Shown here: positions 1 through 7,937 of the stretch, piece by piece | How the letters are laid out: each line of letters opens with the position of its first letter | Position numbering within the stretch: position 1 is the first letter of the stretch | Virus record (IMG/VR): IMGVR_UViG_3300026533_000018 | Coordinates: 1-23,951 of that record | From: a virus | Direction: 5' to 3' (one strand) | DNA: 23,951 bases | Made by a program: the position numbers and the translations under genes | Notes under the pieces: generated by a model | Told to the model about the DNA's origin: nothing | The model's input: only the letters and a program-made list of their open reading frames with translations | Databases searched by the model: none

Positions 1-2885
1 TCTATATTAGTTTTAATGCTTTTATCTGTTACTTCACTAGAATCGTAGTAGATACTATTGTTTTCCTCTGTTTTATCTGAGCTTGAAATCATAGTAGATA
101 AACTGTTTTCTTCTTTAGTAGTAAGACCTCTCATAATTTTTTTGTCTTTAGCTGGCGCAGGATTATTAGAACTAATGCTATCTGAATCTTTAGTTTTTGC
201 ATTTATTTCATTAAGCATTTCTTGATTCAATACAAATTCATTTTTGTGAACAACACCAGCAACTTCATCGTCCTTACCGTCTCCAGTCCATCCACCATTA
301 GCAAAAGAAGAACTATTACCTTTCGCTGAGTCAGAACCAAATAAAGCCTCTGTGACTGATTTGGTTTTTTTAGAATCTTTAAGGTTTAATTCGTCACTTT
401 CAGGAGTTCCTTTGGCTGTCGCAATCTTAATGGTAGTTTCAGCTATGCTTTTTCTTAGAATCTCTTGATATACTTTATTATTGGGCATATTAATCAAGGC
501 TTTTTCGAGATTAATTTCTTGCATTTCCTTTCTCTTCTCGAGAGTTTTAATAAGTTCAATGTTAGCTTCATTTTTTATTTTTAAGGATGTTTTTTGAGCT
601 AGTTCTTCAAGCTTTTCGTCTGTAATAACATTATTTTCAGTATTGTATTCGGTTATTTTATTTTCAGTTTCTTTGATACTAAGAGATATTATTTCTAGTT
701 GTCTAGTCAAATTCGATAGTTCAACTGTTGAACCAGCGGAAGGGTTAGATTTAATCTGTTCTATTCTTTCAGATGTTCTAACTTTGCCTATTTTTAAAGA
801 GTTCAGTTTTGTATTATTTTTTTGGTACTGAATCTCTTCTTGTTCTTCTTTTGGCAAAGCTTTGAATTCCTGCTCTTTTTGCTTCTGTTCCTTGATTTCT
901 TTTTCTTTAATAATAGCATTTGCTTTATCTACTTTTCTTTGGTTGTTTGCTTTTACTTTTTCAATAGTATCTAAGACAATTTGATTATCTTCCTCATTGA
1001 AATAACCTTTATTGATTATTCTTCTTAGGGCTTTAACTGGTAGAAGTTCTAATTTTGCTTTATTTTCTATCTTTTCTTTACCGTAAGACTCTTTATTTAG
1101 AATCCCTAAATCTGCTAGTTGGTCTTTGAACTTGTCTTTATCTGAACTAAAATTGGTTTTTTCTATTTTTTGAGTCAATTCAGTAGTTTCTTTTTCGTCT
1201 AATTTTTGAGTTCCAAACATTCCATTTGATTTATCATAAATAAAATCTTGTAAATCATCCCATATATTTCCTATGATTGTAAAAATATTATCTTTGAACT
1301 CAAAGAATTTTACTTTTAAATCTGATATAATAGGGTCTAATGCTGTTGATATTTTATCAGTAACGAATTGAACTGCTTTCCCTAGACCTTTTACTACTTT
1401 TATGATTAAATCAGGTCCGAAGTCCTTAACTGAATTATATAGGAATTTACTAACATCTATAAAAGCTGTTAATTCCATTTTTAGTAATTTAAAGTAACCT
1501 TTCAATCCTGCTGTTACTGCTCCTATAACATTATCCACTATACCAGGACCGTAGTTTTCTACTTTTTCTATAACATAATCTATCGCTGTTGTGAGTCCTC
1601 TTTTTACATCAGCCATTATATTAGGTCCGTATTCTTTCACTTTATCAATAACGAATTGGACTGCTGTTTGTAAACCACCAAATACTTTATCACTTAGGTT
1701 TTTTCCTGCATCTGGAGATGAAATAAAATCAAGTACAAAATCAACTGCTTTCCCAAAACCATCTTGTATTTTGGTGAGTAAATCAGGACCATATTCTTTC
1801 ACTGCTCCGATAACAAAATCAACTGATGAATAAATTCCATCTCTGATAAGTCTTAGTACATCTGGACCATATTTAATAATAGCATCAACTGTATCATTTA
1901 AAACTGCACTAATTCCATCCCATAACATTTTTAGAATTTTAGGTGTGTATTCAACCAATAAAGGAACTGCTACTTTAATAAGACCTTTAAACCCATCCCA
2001 TAACATAGTTCCTACTTCCGGTCCGTATTTTACTATTCCAGCAAGTAAAGAAGAACTCAAATCACTAAATGCTGTGGTCATCATAGAAATAAGACCAGGT
2101 CCGTACTCTAGAACCCCGTTCATTATAGATGCCCCTACTGTTGCTAATCCTTTAGTCACATTTTTCAGAAGCCCAGGTCCGTACTCCAGAACCATATTCA
2201 TCAAATCAGAAGTGGTATCTTTAACCATATCCCACACTTGTGATAGAATAGGAGGCATATTGTCAGCCATCCACTCGACAAAGTCACCCAATTTTTCTTT
2301 TATTTGAGGCCAGAACTTCTTAATTAAAATCCCCAAACCTAAAATTTTACCAAAGAGGCCTATATTATCTTTAACACCAGAAGCAACTTTACCTAATCCA
2401 TTTCCTGCACCCTTGACTAACCCTAAACCCATAGATTTTGCTTTTTCTTTTAGTGAAGTTTTTCTATTATGTTCACTTCTGTACTCTGCTTCTTTCTGCT
2501 CTTCAAGTTGCTCTTTCTGTATGATTAATTCTTTCTTGAGTATCTCTAGCTGTTCTTTTTCTACTTTTAAAAGCTCTAAATCAGTGCCATTATTTTCTTT
2601 TTCAGTTATTTTTTTGTCTAATAAATCTACTTTATCTTCAGTTTCTTCAATTCTAATCTCAGATGTGGTTTGAGAATTCTGTATCTCAGTAAGGGGAGAC
2701 TCTAAATTTTCTGATTTTTCATCTTCTATTATTTTAGTTTCTTTTGCTCTAGATTCCTTGCTCAGGTCTTCTGATTTATAGTCTTTAGGGTTTGTTGATT
2801 CGTTGTTTTGTTTTGGTTTTTTGATATTTCCCCCAAGAGGTTTGGGTTTTCTTACTCCGTTTTTGCTTCCTTTAGGTCTCCCCAT
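1..2885 (-). CDS. Tape-measure-like tail protein, C-terminus outside window
   Basis: One open frame of 961 codons runs from an ATG at 2885 through the left edge without a stop, so the gene is partial. It begins with a basic stretch (MGRPKGSKNG), then a charged coiled-coil-like segment (about residues 45-140). Residues about 235-500 hold degenerate 26-residue hydrophobic repeats, each marked by Y-G-P (EYGPGLL, KYGPDVL, EYGPDLL). A second Glu/Lys-rich helical region follows. Near residues 858-890 is FANGGWTGDGKDDEVAG followed by VVHKNEFVLNQE, a motif typical of C-terminal parts of tape-measure proteins. Length, helical repeats and position just after the gp26-like genes support a tape measure, functionally like T4 gp29. 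Tape measures set tail length and fill the tube lumen. AGGAG precedes the start, and a TATAAATA late promoter lies 20 nt upstream. Functional class is fairly sure; orthology to gp29 is inferred. Confidence 0.72.
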   Translation of the reverse strand, partial: MGRPKGSKNGVRKPKPLGGNIKKPKQNNESTNPKDYKSEDLSKESRAKETKIIEDEKSENLESPLTEIQNSQTTSEIRIEETEDKVDLLDKKITEKENNGTDLELLKVEKEQLEILKKELIIQKEQLEEQKEAEYRSEHNRKTSLKEKAKSMGLGLVKGAGNGLGKVASGVKDNIGLFGKILGLGILIKKFWPQIKEKLGDFVEWMADNMPPILSQVWDMVKDTTSDLMNMVLEYGPGLLKNVTKGLATVGASIMNGVLEYGPGLISMMTTAFSDLSSSLLAGIVKYGPEVGTMLWDGFKGLIKVAVPLLVEYTPKILKMLWDGISAVLNDTVDAIIKYGPDVLRLIRDGIYSSVDFVIGAVKEYGPDLLTKIQDGFGKAVDFVLDFISSPDAGKNLSDKVFGGLQTAVQFVIDKVKEYGPNIMADVKRGLTTAIDYVIEKVENYGPGIVDNVIGAVTAGLKGYFKLLKMELTAFIDVSKFLYNSVKDFGPDLIIKVVKGLGKAVQFVTDKISTALDPIISDLKVKFFEFKDNIFTIIGNIWDDLQDFIYDKSNGMFGTQKLDEKETTELTQKIEKTNFSSDKDKFKDQLADLGILNKESYGKEKIENKAKLELLPVKALRRIINKGYFNEEDNQIVLDTIEKVKANNQRKVDKANAIIKEKEIKEQKQKEQEFKALPKEEQEEIQYQKNNTKLNSLKIGKVRTSERIEQIKSNPSAGSTVELSNLTRQLEIISLSIKETENKITEYNTENNVITDEKLEELAQKTSLKIKNEANIELIKTLEKRKEMQEINLEKALINMPNNKVYQEILRKSIAETTIKIATAKGTPESDELNLKDSKKTKSVTEALFGSDSAKGNSSSFANGGWTGDGKDDEVAGVVHKNEFVLNQEMLNEINAKTKDSDSISSNNPAPAKDKKIMRGLTTKEENSLSTMISSSDKTEENNSIYYDSSEVTDKSIKTNI
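1400..2240 (-). repeat. 78-bp (26-residue) repeats inside the tape-measure gene
   Basis: YGP-type motifs are coded near plus positions 2177, 2099, 2021, 1943 (YTP), 1865, 1787, 1625, 1547 and 1415 (FGP). Five successive intervals are exactly 78 bp, the 1787-1625 gap is 162 bp (two units plus 6), and 1625-1547 is 78 bp again. The units are degenerate in DNA but regular in protein: x-Y-G-P, then about 22 mostly hydrophobic residues. Repeated helical units are a usual way for tape measures to change tail length. Confidence 0.7.
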
Positions 2886-2904
2886 AATAATCTCCTTTTA
2901 AAAA

Positions 2905-2912
2905 TATTTATA
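2905..2912 (-). promoter_or_regulatory. T4-type late promoter for the tape-measure gene
   Basis: Read on the minus strand this is TATAAATA, an exact match to the T4 late-promoter octamer. It sits 20 nt before the tape-measure start and ahead of an AGGAG ribosome-binding site at 2892-2896. In T4 such promoters need the gp55 sigma factor and the sliding clamp; those genes are not in this window. Confidence 0.65.
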
Positions 2913-2932
2913 GAAAGGAGATTAAAGAGAGA

Positions 2933-3634
2933 TTAAATCCAGAGGAAGTTAGGAATGTTTTCGTAAGTTTTTGTTTCTTTTGCTGAGCAATTAGGGCAAG
3001 TCCCAGCAAATTTTAATTCTAAAGAATCAACCATTAATTGATATTTTTCAAATACTTCATCAAAAATTCTAGAAGGAAGTGAATCCATGAAATTAGTTAG
3101 TTCTTTATAAGATATTTTTTCTGTTAATTTTCCATTAATTTCTACAGAGTGAATATGCAAAATAAAATCAGTGAAAATATAGTTAATTATACCATCATCA
3201 ATAATTAATTTTTCTTTCTCTTTGTTGGTTCTGATAGGACCTATATTAAAAATCATATTATTCTCTTCATCTTGAACTTGAACTTTTGAATATTTTGCTT
3301 CTTCAAAAGTGCAAATATCTTTGATTTTAATATCTAATGTTTGCTCTTCCTCGCACTCAGAGCAGATTATTTTATCTTTGAATGTTTCACCTATAGATTT
3401 TATTCTAATTTCAATAAGTAATAACTTCTGTTCTTGTACTGATAAAACTAGTTTTTTATTTTCAATGGCAGGGAGAACAAGTAGATCGAAAATAACTTTA
3501 TCTGTTATTTTAGTGTCTTTATCTTCGATAGCTTCAAGATAAAGTCTTTCTTCTTTGGCTGTCCATTCTTTAAATTTAATTTCTTTTTGACCTATTTGTG
3601 CTGTATGTTTATAACTTGATTTATATTTTAACAT
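2933..3634 (-). CDS. gp26-like baseplate hub/tail chaperone protein, copy B
   Basis: The protein has 233 residues if started at the ATG at 3634; the frame stays open back to 3724, but the internal MLKYK start aligns exactly with the neighbouring paralogue (also 233 residues) and has AAAGGA just upstream. It resembles the T4 gp26 family (T4_baseplate). Two CxxC pairs at C91/C94 and C213/C216 suggest one four-cysteine zinc site, and the C-terminus is IPNFLWI. In T4, gp26 is needed for hub assembly but is not prominent in the mature baseplate, so a chaperone role for the tape measure is likely. The gene lies between a 51-residue PFER protein and the tape-measure gene, the place where tail assembly chaperones usually sit. 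Family assignment is moderately sure. Confidence 0.65.
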   Translation of the reverse strand: MLKYKSSYKHTAQIGQKEIKFKEWTAKEERLYLEAIEDKDTKITDKVIFDLLVLPAIENKKLVLSVQEQKLLLIEIRIKSIGETFKDKIICSECEEEQTLDIKIKDICTFEEAKYSKVQVQDEENNMIFNIGPIRTNKEKEKLIIDDGIINYIFTDFILHIHSVEINGKLTEKISYKELTNFMDSLPSRIFDEVFEKYQLMVDSLELKFAGTCPNCSAKETKTYENIPNFLWI

Positions 3635-3650
3635 TCTTTTTCCTTTGTTA

Positions 3651-3806
3651 TTATTTATTTTGTTCTTCGATTGTTTTTTGAAGCAACCCGAAGTAGATGT
3701 CCCTTTCAAAAGGAAGCATTTCATCTACTTCATTTATGGTGTAATGACCAAAATACTTCATATTACTATAATACTGATATAATGTACTAAGGTTACTCTC
3801 TATCAT
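3651..3806 (-). CDS. 51-residue PFER-motif protein, putative gp51-like tail chaperone
   Basis: This short gene starts at the ATG at 3806, which overlaps the stop of the upstream gp26-like gene as TAATG, a classic coupling arrangement, and ends with TAA at 3651. It codes 51 residues including YYSNMKYFGHYTINEVDEML followed directly by PFERDIYFGLLQKTIEEQ. The hydrophobic-aromatic start followed by a P-F/I-E-R-D/E-I-Y motif recurs in tiny proteins placed beside gp26 homologues in T4-like phages, often annotated as gp51-like hub assembly proteins; that naming is from memory and tentative. Its place between two gp26-like genes and before the tape measure resembles the lambda G/T chaperone pair. It ends 17 nt before the next start. 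Confidence 0.6.
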   Translation of the reverse strand: MIESNLSTLYQYYSNMKYFGHYTINEVDEMLPFERDIYFGLLQKTIEEQNK

Positions 3807-4507
3807 TACTTCCACAAAAAATTTGGGATTTTCTCAAAGACTATATTGTTTTCAGTATTGCATATCATACAGTTTGTTTTAAGATTGAAGTTAAGGGTTG
3901 ATTTCATTTTCCTGAACTCTTTAAATACTTCATCAAAAATAAAAGTAGGTAATTCTTCGATGAAGTCTTTTAGTTCATCGAAAGTAAAAGTATCCTCTAA
4001 TTCACCTTGCAATTCTATACTTTGAATATGCAATAAAAATTCAGTAAATGAATATTCAACACTATTTTTGGTATCATCTAACTTACTTCTTAGACGTTCA
4101 GAAGCTATATCTCCGAAATTAAAAATTATATCTTCATTGTTTTCATCTTTAGTTGTTACACTCTTAAATTCATCAGGAGTGAAATTAACCATCATATCAA
4201 AATTAATATCTATATCGTTTACTTGTTTGCAATCAGTGCAGGCATATCTCATTGAAAAAGTAGCACCTATTGACTTTTTTCGTATCTCTATAATAAGCAT
4301 TTTTTGTTCATTAGGACTAAGAACCACATCTTTATCTTCTAGACAAGGTCTAATTAGTAAATCAAAAAGTTTTTTATCTGTAATTTCTGTCTCTGATTCT
4401 ACTGCAATTAAATAATCTTTTTCATTTTTAGTATTCCAAGGTTTGAATTTATATTCTTTGGAACCTATCTTGGCAATATTATTGTATTGCACTTTATATT
4501 TTAACAT
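3806..4507 (-). CDS. gp26-like baseplate hub/tail chaperone protein, copy A
   Basis: A 233-residue protein clearly paralogous to copy B: both begin MLKYK, share EQKMLIIEIRKKSIGATF/EQKLLLIEIRIKSIGETF-type segments, LPTFIFDEVF/LPSRIFDEVF, and end IPNFLW plus one residue. C90/C93 and C213/C216 keep the same zinc-type spacing as copy B. It belongs to the T4 gp26-like family and probably helps tail hub or tape-measure assembly. AAGGAAGGA precedes the start, and the TATAAATA octamer at 4539-4546 makes it the first gene of a leftward late operon. Its stop overlaps the start of the 51-residue protein. Whether the two copies act together or on different partners cannot be told from sequence. Confidence 0.65.
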   Translation of the reverse strand: MLKYKVQYNNIAKIGSKEYKFKPWNTKNEKDYLIAVESETEITDKKLFDLLIRPCLEDKDVVLSPNEQKMLIIEIRKKSIGATFSMRYACTDCKQVNDIDINFDMMVNFTPDEFKSVTTKDENNEDIIFNFGDIASERLRSKLDDTKNSVEYSFTEFLLHIQSIELQGELEDTFTFDELKDFIEELPTFIFDEVFKEFRKMKSTLNFNLKTNCMICNTENNIVFEKIPNFLWK

Positions 4508-4538
4508 TTTTATCCTTCCTTTATTATTAATCTAAAAA

Positions 4539-4550
4539 TATTTATAAATT
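4539..4550. promoter_or_regulatory. Overlapping divergent late promoters
   Basis: Minus strand 4546-4539 reads TATAAATA (exact late octamer) and plus strand 4543-4550 reads TATAAATT (one mismatch at the last base). They overlap around the perfect palindrome ATTTATAAAT at 4540-4549. The minus copy faces the gp26-like gene starting at 4507; the plus copy faces the gene at 4571, 20 nt away. One shared site could thus drive both tail operons, possibly exclusively of one another. Confidence 0.6.
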
Positions 4551-4570
4551 AAACAAAAAAGGAGAATTTT

Positions 4571-5071
4571 ATGTCAGGTAGTATGAATACTTTAACAAAA
4601 AGCCTAAGTTGGCAAGACCCTAGTAAGTTCAGGATATCCATGACTGGACCTGGTTCAGGAGAACTAGATTTGCCTAAGGCTGAAATACTTAGTTCAGCCT
4701 GTCAGAGTATCCAGGTAGCAGATATAACCCAGACTCCTATACAAGAATTTATAGGCGAGCAATGGAGATTCGCTAGTGGTAGATTAGAGAATTATCAGAT
4801 AGGTATAACATTCAAGGATTATAATAATTTCGAGCTTTATAGGAAGTTCGCTGATGGAATTCAAGATTTCTCTAGAATGTATCCTGATGACCAAAATATA
4901 AATCTAGAAATATATACTTCAGGCACTTTTGATGTAGATAAATTTACTAAAATAGCAGAGTTCAAAGATTGTTTGTTGATTGCTGTTAGTGGTCCTACTC
5001 TTGATAATAGTAGTGTGGCTTCTGTGGCTGAGTTCACCATTCAGTTAAAAGCAAGTTATGTAAAAACCTAA
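4571..5071 (+). CDS. Small tail-tube-like structural protein
   Basis: A 166-residue protein preceded by AAAAAAGGAG and the plus-strand late octamer. It does not match gp19 closely, but the layout is tube-like: an N-terminal FRISMTGPG strand, a central QWRFASGRLENYQIGITFKD segment equivalent to the strand pair that carries N-x-G-R-x-x-x-x-G-D in gp19, a helix (ELYRKFADGIQD), and a final AEFTIQLKASYVKT strand. It lies immediately before two true gp19 copies. A role as a tube-baseplate adaptor, like the T4 tube initiators gp48/gp54, is plausible, though those are about twice as long; a minor tube protein is the alternative. The gene ends 10 nt before the next start. Confidence 0.5.
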   Translation: MSGSMNTLTKSLSWQDPSKFRISMTGPGSGELDLPKAEILSSACQSIQVADITQTPIQEFIGEQWRFASGRLENYQIGITFKDYNNFELYRKFADGIQDFSRMYPDDQNINLEIYTSGTFDVDKFTKIAEFKDCLLIAVSGPTLDNSSVASVAEFTIQLKASYVKT

Positions 5072-5081
5072 GGAGGTAAAT

Positions 5082-5594
5082 ATGGGAGTAATAGATGAAT
5101 TAAAATCAACCCTAGGAATGGGGGCTAGAGCCAACAAATACAGAGTTATTATTAATGGGGTAGCAGGAGGACCTAGTGGTCCAGAGGTAGATACTTTAAC
5201 AAAATCAGCTTCAGTTCCAGGAAGAAGTTTTAACGAAATAGAAGTATGGAATCAAGGAAGATTAACAGTTATAGCAGGAGAAGCTGATTTTGGAGGTACT
5301 TGGTCTGTTACTTTTATGGATGATGAAAAACATACTTTAAGAGGGAAGTTCATAGCCTGGATGGAGTTCATAGATTCAGTAGCAAAACATTCTTCGGATG
5401 CTTCATCTCATGAAGATTATGTAACTACTTCAGAACTTCACCAACTCAGTACGGTAGATAACAAACCAACTGCAAAATACAAGTTCAACGATATATGGCC
5501 TAAGTCTATTTCAGATTCGGCGATGTCAGATGAATCTTCTGAGATGATAGAATTCACAGTTGAGTTCAATTATACTTCGTGGGAAAAAATATAA
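5082..5594 (+). CDS. 19: Tail tube protein gp19, copy 1
   Basis: A 170-residue protein close in length to T4 gp19 (163). Shared features: N-terminal NKYRVIINGV strand, the region SASVPGRSFNEIEVWNQGR with the following AGEADFGGTWSVTFMDDEKH, which matches gp19 PVGFMNRKINVAGDRTFDDW in layout, then KFNDIWPKSIS (T4 IKGLWPTNVG) and the C-terminal FTVEFNYTSWEKI (T4 FEVTLALDYWE). gp19 hexamers stack to form the inner tube through which DNA passes. AGGAGG lies 7-12 nt before the start. The next gene is a paralogue with a nearly identical N-terminus (MGVIDELKSTLGMGAR vs MGVLEELKTTLKMGAR). Its stop overlaps the late promoter of that paralogue. Confidence 0.85.
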   Translation: MGVIDELKSTLGMGARANKYRVIINGVAGGPSGPEVDTLTKSASVPGRSFNEIEVWNQGRLTVIAGEADFGGTWSVTFMDDEKHTLRGKFIAWMEFIDSVAKHSSDASSHEDYVTTSELHQLSTVDNKPTAKYKFNDIWPKSISDSAMSDESSEMIEFTVEFNYTSWEKI

Positions 5595-5597
5595 ATA
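5590..5597 (+). promoter_or_regulatory. T4-type late promoter before tube copy 2
   Basis: Exact TATAAATA on the plus strand, overlapping the stop codon of tube copy 1. It lies 61 nt before the start of tube copy 2, giving a leader of roughly 50 nt. A dedicated promoter here would let copy 2 be expressed far above copy 1. Confidence 0.65.
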
Positions 5598-5658
5598 ATT
5601 AAAATAGATAGAGTCCACAAGGATGTGTCTATGAATACTAAAACGGGAGGTACACAAA

Positions 5659-6177
5659 ATGGGTGTATTAGAAGAATTAAAAACTACTTTAAAAATGGGA
5701 GCTAGAGGTAACAAATATAAAATTATGTTAGCGGCTCCGGTTGGTGCAACTGATGATTTCTTAATTGATACGGTAGGTAAAGGTGGAGCAATTCCAGCGA
5801 AAACAATAGGTCAAATAGAAATATGGACTCAAGGTAGAAAATTAGTTGTTGCTGGAGATGCAACTTACGAAAATGCTTGGCAACTTACATTCTGGAATAC
5901 TCAAGACCACGCTCTTAGAGATGGTTTCGATAAATGGTTACTTTTCATTGATGATATGGATAACCACTCTAGAACTGCTACTGACCACGCTTCTTATATG
6001 ACTGAAGGTGCTAAAATTCAGCAACTTAACACTACTGATAATTCAGTTATGGCAACTTATAATTTTTATAACTTGTGGCCTACTGGTATCAGTGCTATTG
6101 ATATGGCTGATGACCAACAAGATACGATAACCGAATTTAGCGTAGACTTTGCTTATTCTCACTGGGTTAAATCTTAA
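5659..6177 (+). CDS. 19: Tail tube protein gp19, copy 2, probably the major tube subunit
   Basis: A 172-residue gp19 homologue: NKYKIMLAAPV near the N-terminus, GQIEIWTQGRKLVVAGDATY in the middle (T4 MNRKINVAGDRTFDDW), HALRDGFDKW (T4 HDARQKFVDW), FYNLWPTGIS (T4 GLWPTNVG) and FSVDFAYSHWVKS at the end. The match to T4 gp19 is stronger than for copy 1. It has its own late promoter, a GGGAGG ribosome-binding site, and fuller use of GCT, GGT and CAC-type codons than neighbouring genes, all consistent with very high expression as the main tube protein. It is followed after 15 nt by a hairpin and then the homing endonuclease gene. Confidence 0.87.
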   Translation: MGVLEELKTTLKMGARGNKYKIMLAAPVGATDDFLIDTVGKGGAIPAKTIGQIEIWTQGRKLVVAGDATYENAWQLTFWNTQDHALRDGFDKWLLFIDDMDNHSRTATDHASYMTEGAKIQQLNTTDNSVMATYNFYNLWPTGISAIDMADDQQDTITEFSVDFAYSHWVKS

Positions 6178-6192
6178 ATTAAGCTTTTCTTT

Positions 6193-6224
6193 ATCCTTTT
6201 TTAGTATAATAGCTAAAAAAGGAT
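6193..6224 (+). promoter_or_regulatory. Hairpin hiding the endonuclease ribosome-binding site
   Basis: A perfect 12-bp inverted repeat (6193-6204 and 6213-6224) surrounds an 8-nt loop reading TATAATAG. The right arm contains AAGGA at 6219-6223, the best-spaced Shine-Dalgarno for the ATG at 6231, so transcripts from upstream would have the site paired. The loop resembles the late octamer TATAAATA imperfectly; a transcript started there would lack the left arm. There is no clear T-run after it, so a terminator is less likely. Confidence 0.55.
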
Positions 6225-6230
6225 TTAAGG

Positions 6231-7937
6231 ATGACCAAAACCTTCATAGAAGAGAATCTTCTAAATAAATCAGGTAAATTAATCCACCAAAAACTACATC
6301 TTACAACTCTCACAAAAGAAGAACTTTATCTTATCTTACACGAAACTGAACCTTTAAAATGCACTAAATGCAACGAAAATCATAGATTTGTTTCTTTTAC
6401 TTCAGGTTACTACCCTAAATGTTCTAATAGAAAATGCAACTTAAAAAAGAGGGATATTTCTGAATTCACCAAAGAACAAATTAAAAAACAGATAAATGAA
6501 AAAGGAATCAACTCTACTTTTACTGTTGGTATCTCTAATTCAGTACAAGAAATATACAATCATTATTATTCACTAAAGAATCCTATTTGTCCTAAATGCA
6601 AAGAACCTTTTGGGTTTGATTCTTTCAGTAAAGGATATTCTACTAAATGTAGAACTAAAGATTGTATAGTGCAACAAAGGAAGGAAACCACATTAAAAAA
6701 CCACGGAGATGAGAACTTCAACAACAGACCCAAAATGTTCAAGACCAAACTAAAGAACCACGGAGACCAGAACTTCGTTAATTCCAAAAAAGCAAAAGAA
6801 ACAAAACTAAAAAACCACGGAAATTCTAATTTTGTTAATATAGAAAAGAGACTAGAAACAATAAAGGAAATGAAAAAATGTTTTATTTCGAGGAATAAAA
6901 AATATCCTAAGTACAATCTAGATAAATTAACAAAAGAATACATAGAGCAGAACTTCATAGAAGAAGGTATTCTACAAAAGGATGAATTTATGAAGTTCTA
7001 TAACTGCAAGGATAATTGGATGAATGTAAATCTAAGAAACCTAGGTGTTGAACTAAAAAGAGATAAAGTAGAAGAGAGAATAAATGCTTTATTCGATAAT
7101 CAGTTTATTCTCCGAGATAAAAACCTAATCAAACCCTTAGAAATAGATTTATTAAACGAAGAGCATAAATTCGGTATTGAATATAATGGTCTTATGTGGC
7201 ATTCAGAGGGTGAATCTAAGTACCCTATGTTCAACAACAAAAATTTAAGAAAGAATCACCTCAATAAAACAAATCTAATGGAAGATAAAGGATATTCACT
7301 GTTTCATATATTCGAGAATGAGTTCCTAGACCAGAACAAAAAGGAAATATGGATTTCAGTAATTAACGACAGGTTAAATCTTAATACTAAAATAGGAGCA
7401 AGAAAATGTTCAGTAAAAGAAGTACCAACACAAGAAGCAAGAGATTTCATCAACGAAAACCATCTTCAAGGATATAATAATGCTAGTGTAAAAATAGGAC
7501 TTTATTATTCTGGTCAGCTTTATTCCATAATGACATTCGGGAAATCAAGATTCAACAAGAAATATGATTATGAACTTATTAGATTTTGCACTAAGAAGGG
7601 TTATACAGTACAAGGAGGCGGTTCTAAGCTACTTTCTTACTTTGAACGAACATTTGCACCAAAAAGCCTTATTTCGTATGCCAACAGGAGATGGTCACAA
7701 GGTAATTTTTATGTTAAAGCAGGATTTGATTTCATAGAAAACACTCCACCTAACTATTTCTATTTTAAAGAGAATTCACTTGAGTTAAAATCTAGAAATC
7801 AGTTTCAAAAACATAAATTAAAAGGAATCCTTAAAGACTTCTATCCTGAACTTACTGAAACACAAAATATGTTCAACAACAATTATAGAAAAATATACGA
7901 CTCAGGAAATAAAGTATTCATCAAAAGTTATAAGTAA
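6231..7937 (+). CDS. Free-standing homing endonuclease, Vsr-like (EDxHD) type
   Basis: A 568-residue DNA-binding nuclease set between two tail genes. Residues 44-69 and 120-145 each form a C-x2-C...C-x4-C zinc motif. Residues 154-203 hold three repeats of the (T)KLKNHGDxNFVN type, common in phage homing endonucleases. The likely nuclease core is LEIDLLNEEHKFGIEYNG (residues 303-320) followed by MWH at 322-324, giving acidic and histidine residues in the pattern of the Vsr-like EDxHD family (e.g. I-Bth0305I). Residues 394-515 form the C-terminal domain seen with many such proteins (NENHLQGYNNASVKIGLYYS, ELIRFCTKKG, PPNYFYFK). It cuts DNA lacking the gene so that repair copies it. No intron is visible. 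AAGGA precedes the start but lies in a hairpin. Confidence 0.78.
   Translation: MTKTFIEENLLNKSGKLIHQKLHLTTLTKEELYLILHETEPLKCTKCNENHRFVSFTSGYYPKCSNRKCNLKKRDISEFTKEQIKKQINEKGINSTFTVGISNSVQEIYNHYYSLKNPICPKCKEPFGFDSFSKGYSTKCRTKDCIVQQRKETTLKNHGDENFNNRPKMFKTKLKNHGDQNFVNSKKAKETKLKNHGNSNFVNIEKRLETIKEMKKCFISRNKKYPKYNLDKLTKEYIEQNFIEEGILQKDEFMKFYNCKDNWMNVNLRNLGVELKRDKVEERINALFDNQFILRDKNLIKPLEIDLLNEEHKFGIEYNGLMWHSEGESKYPMFNNKNLRKNHLNKTNLMEDKGYSLFHIFENEFLDQNKKEIWISVINDRLNLNTKIGARKCSVKEVPTQEARDFINENHLQGYNNASVKIGLYYSGQLYSIMTFGKSRFNKKYDYELIRFCTKKGYTVQGGGSKLLSYFERTFAPKSLISYANRRWSQGNFYVKAGFDFIENTPPNYFYFKENSLELKSRNQFQKHKLKGILKDFYPELTETQNMFNNNYRKIYDSGNKVFIKSYK

Noticed and set aside
643-2673. Several plus-strand open frames of 62-120 codons
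   Set aside because: They lie antisense to the continuous 961-codon tape-measure frame, have no ribosome-binding sites, and their proteins look like low-complexity reverse-strand products.
3634-3660. Programmed frameshift fusing the 51-residue protein to gp26-like copy B
   Set aside because: A +1 rather than the usual -1 shift would be needed, no clear slippery site is visible, and gp26-like copy B has its own AAAGGA and ATG; kept only as a remark.
3634-3724. Longer start for the gp26-like copy B (263 residues)
   Set aside because: The extra 30 residues overlap the 51-residue gene in another frame, have no ribosome-binding site, and are missing from the paralogue, which begins MLKYK at the same alignment point.
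6193-6224. Intrinsic terminator after tail tube copy 2
   Set aside because: Stem is AT-rich and not followed by a T-run; pairing of the downstream ribosome-binding site explains it better, although partial termination cannot be excluded.
6231-7937. GIY-YIG or LAGLIDADG endonuclease
   Set aside because: Neither motif set is present; acidic and histidine residues fit the Vsr-like EDxHD type better.
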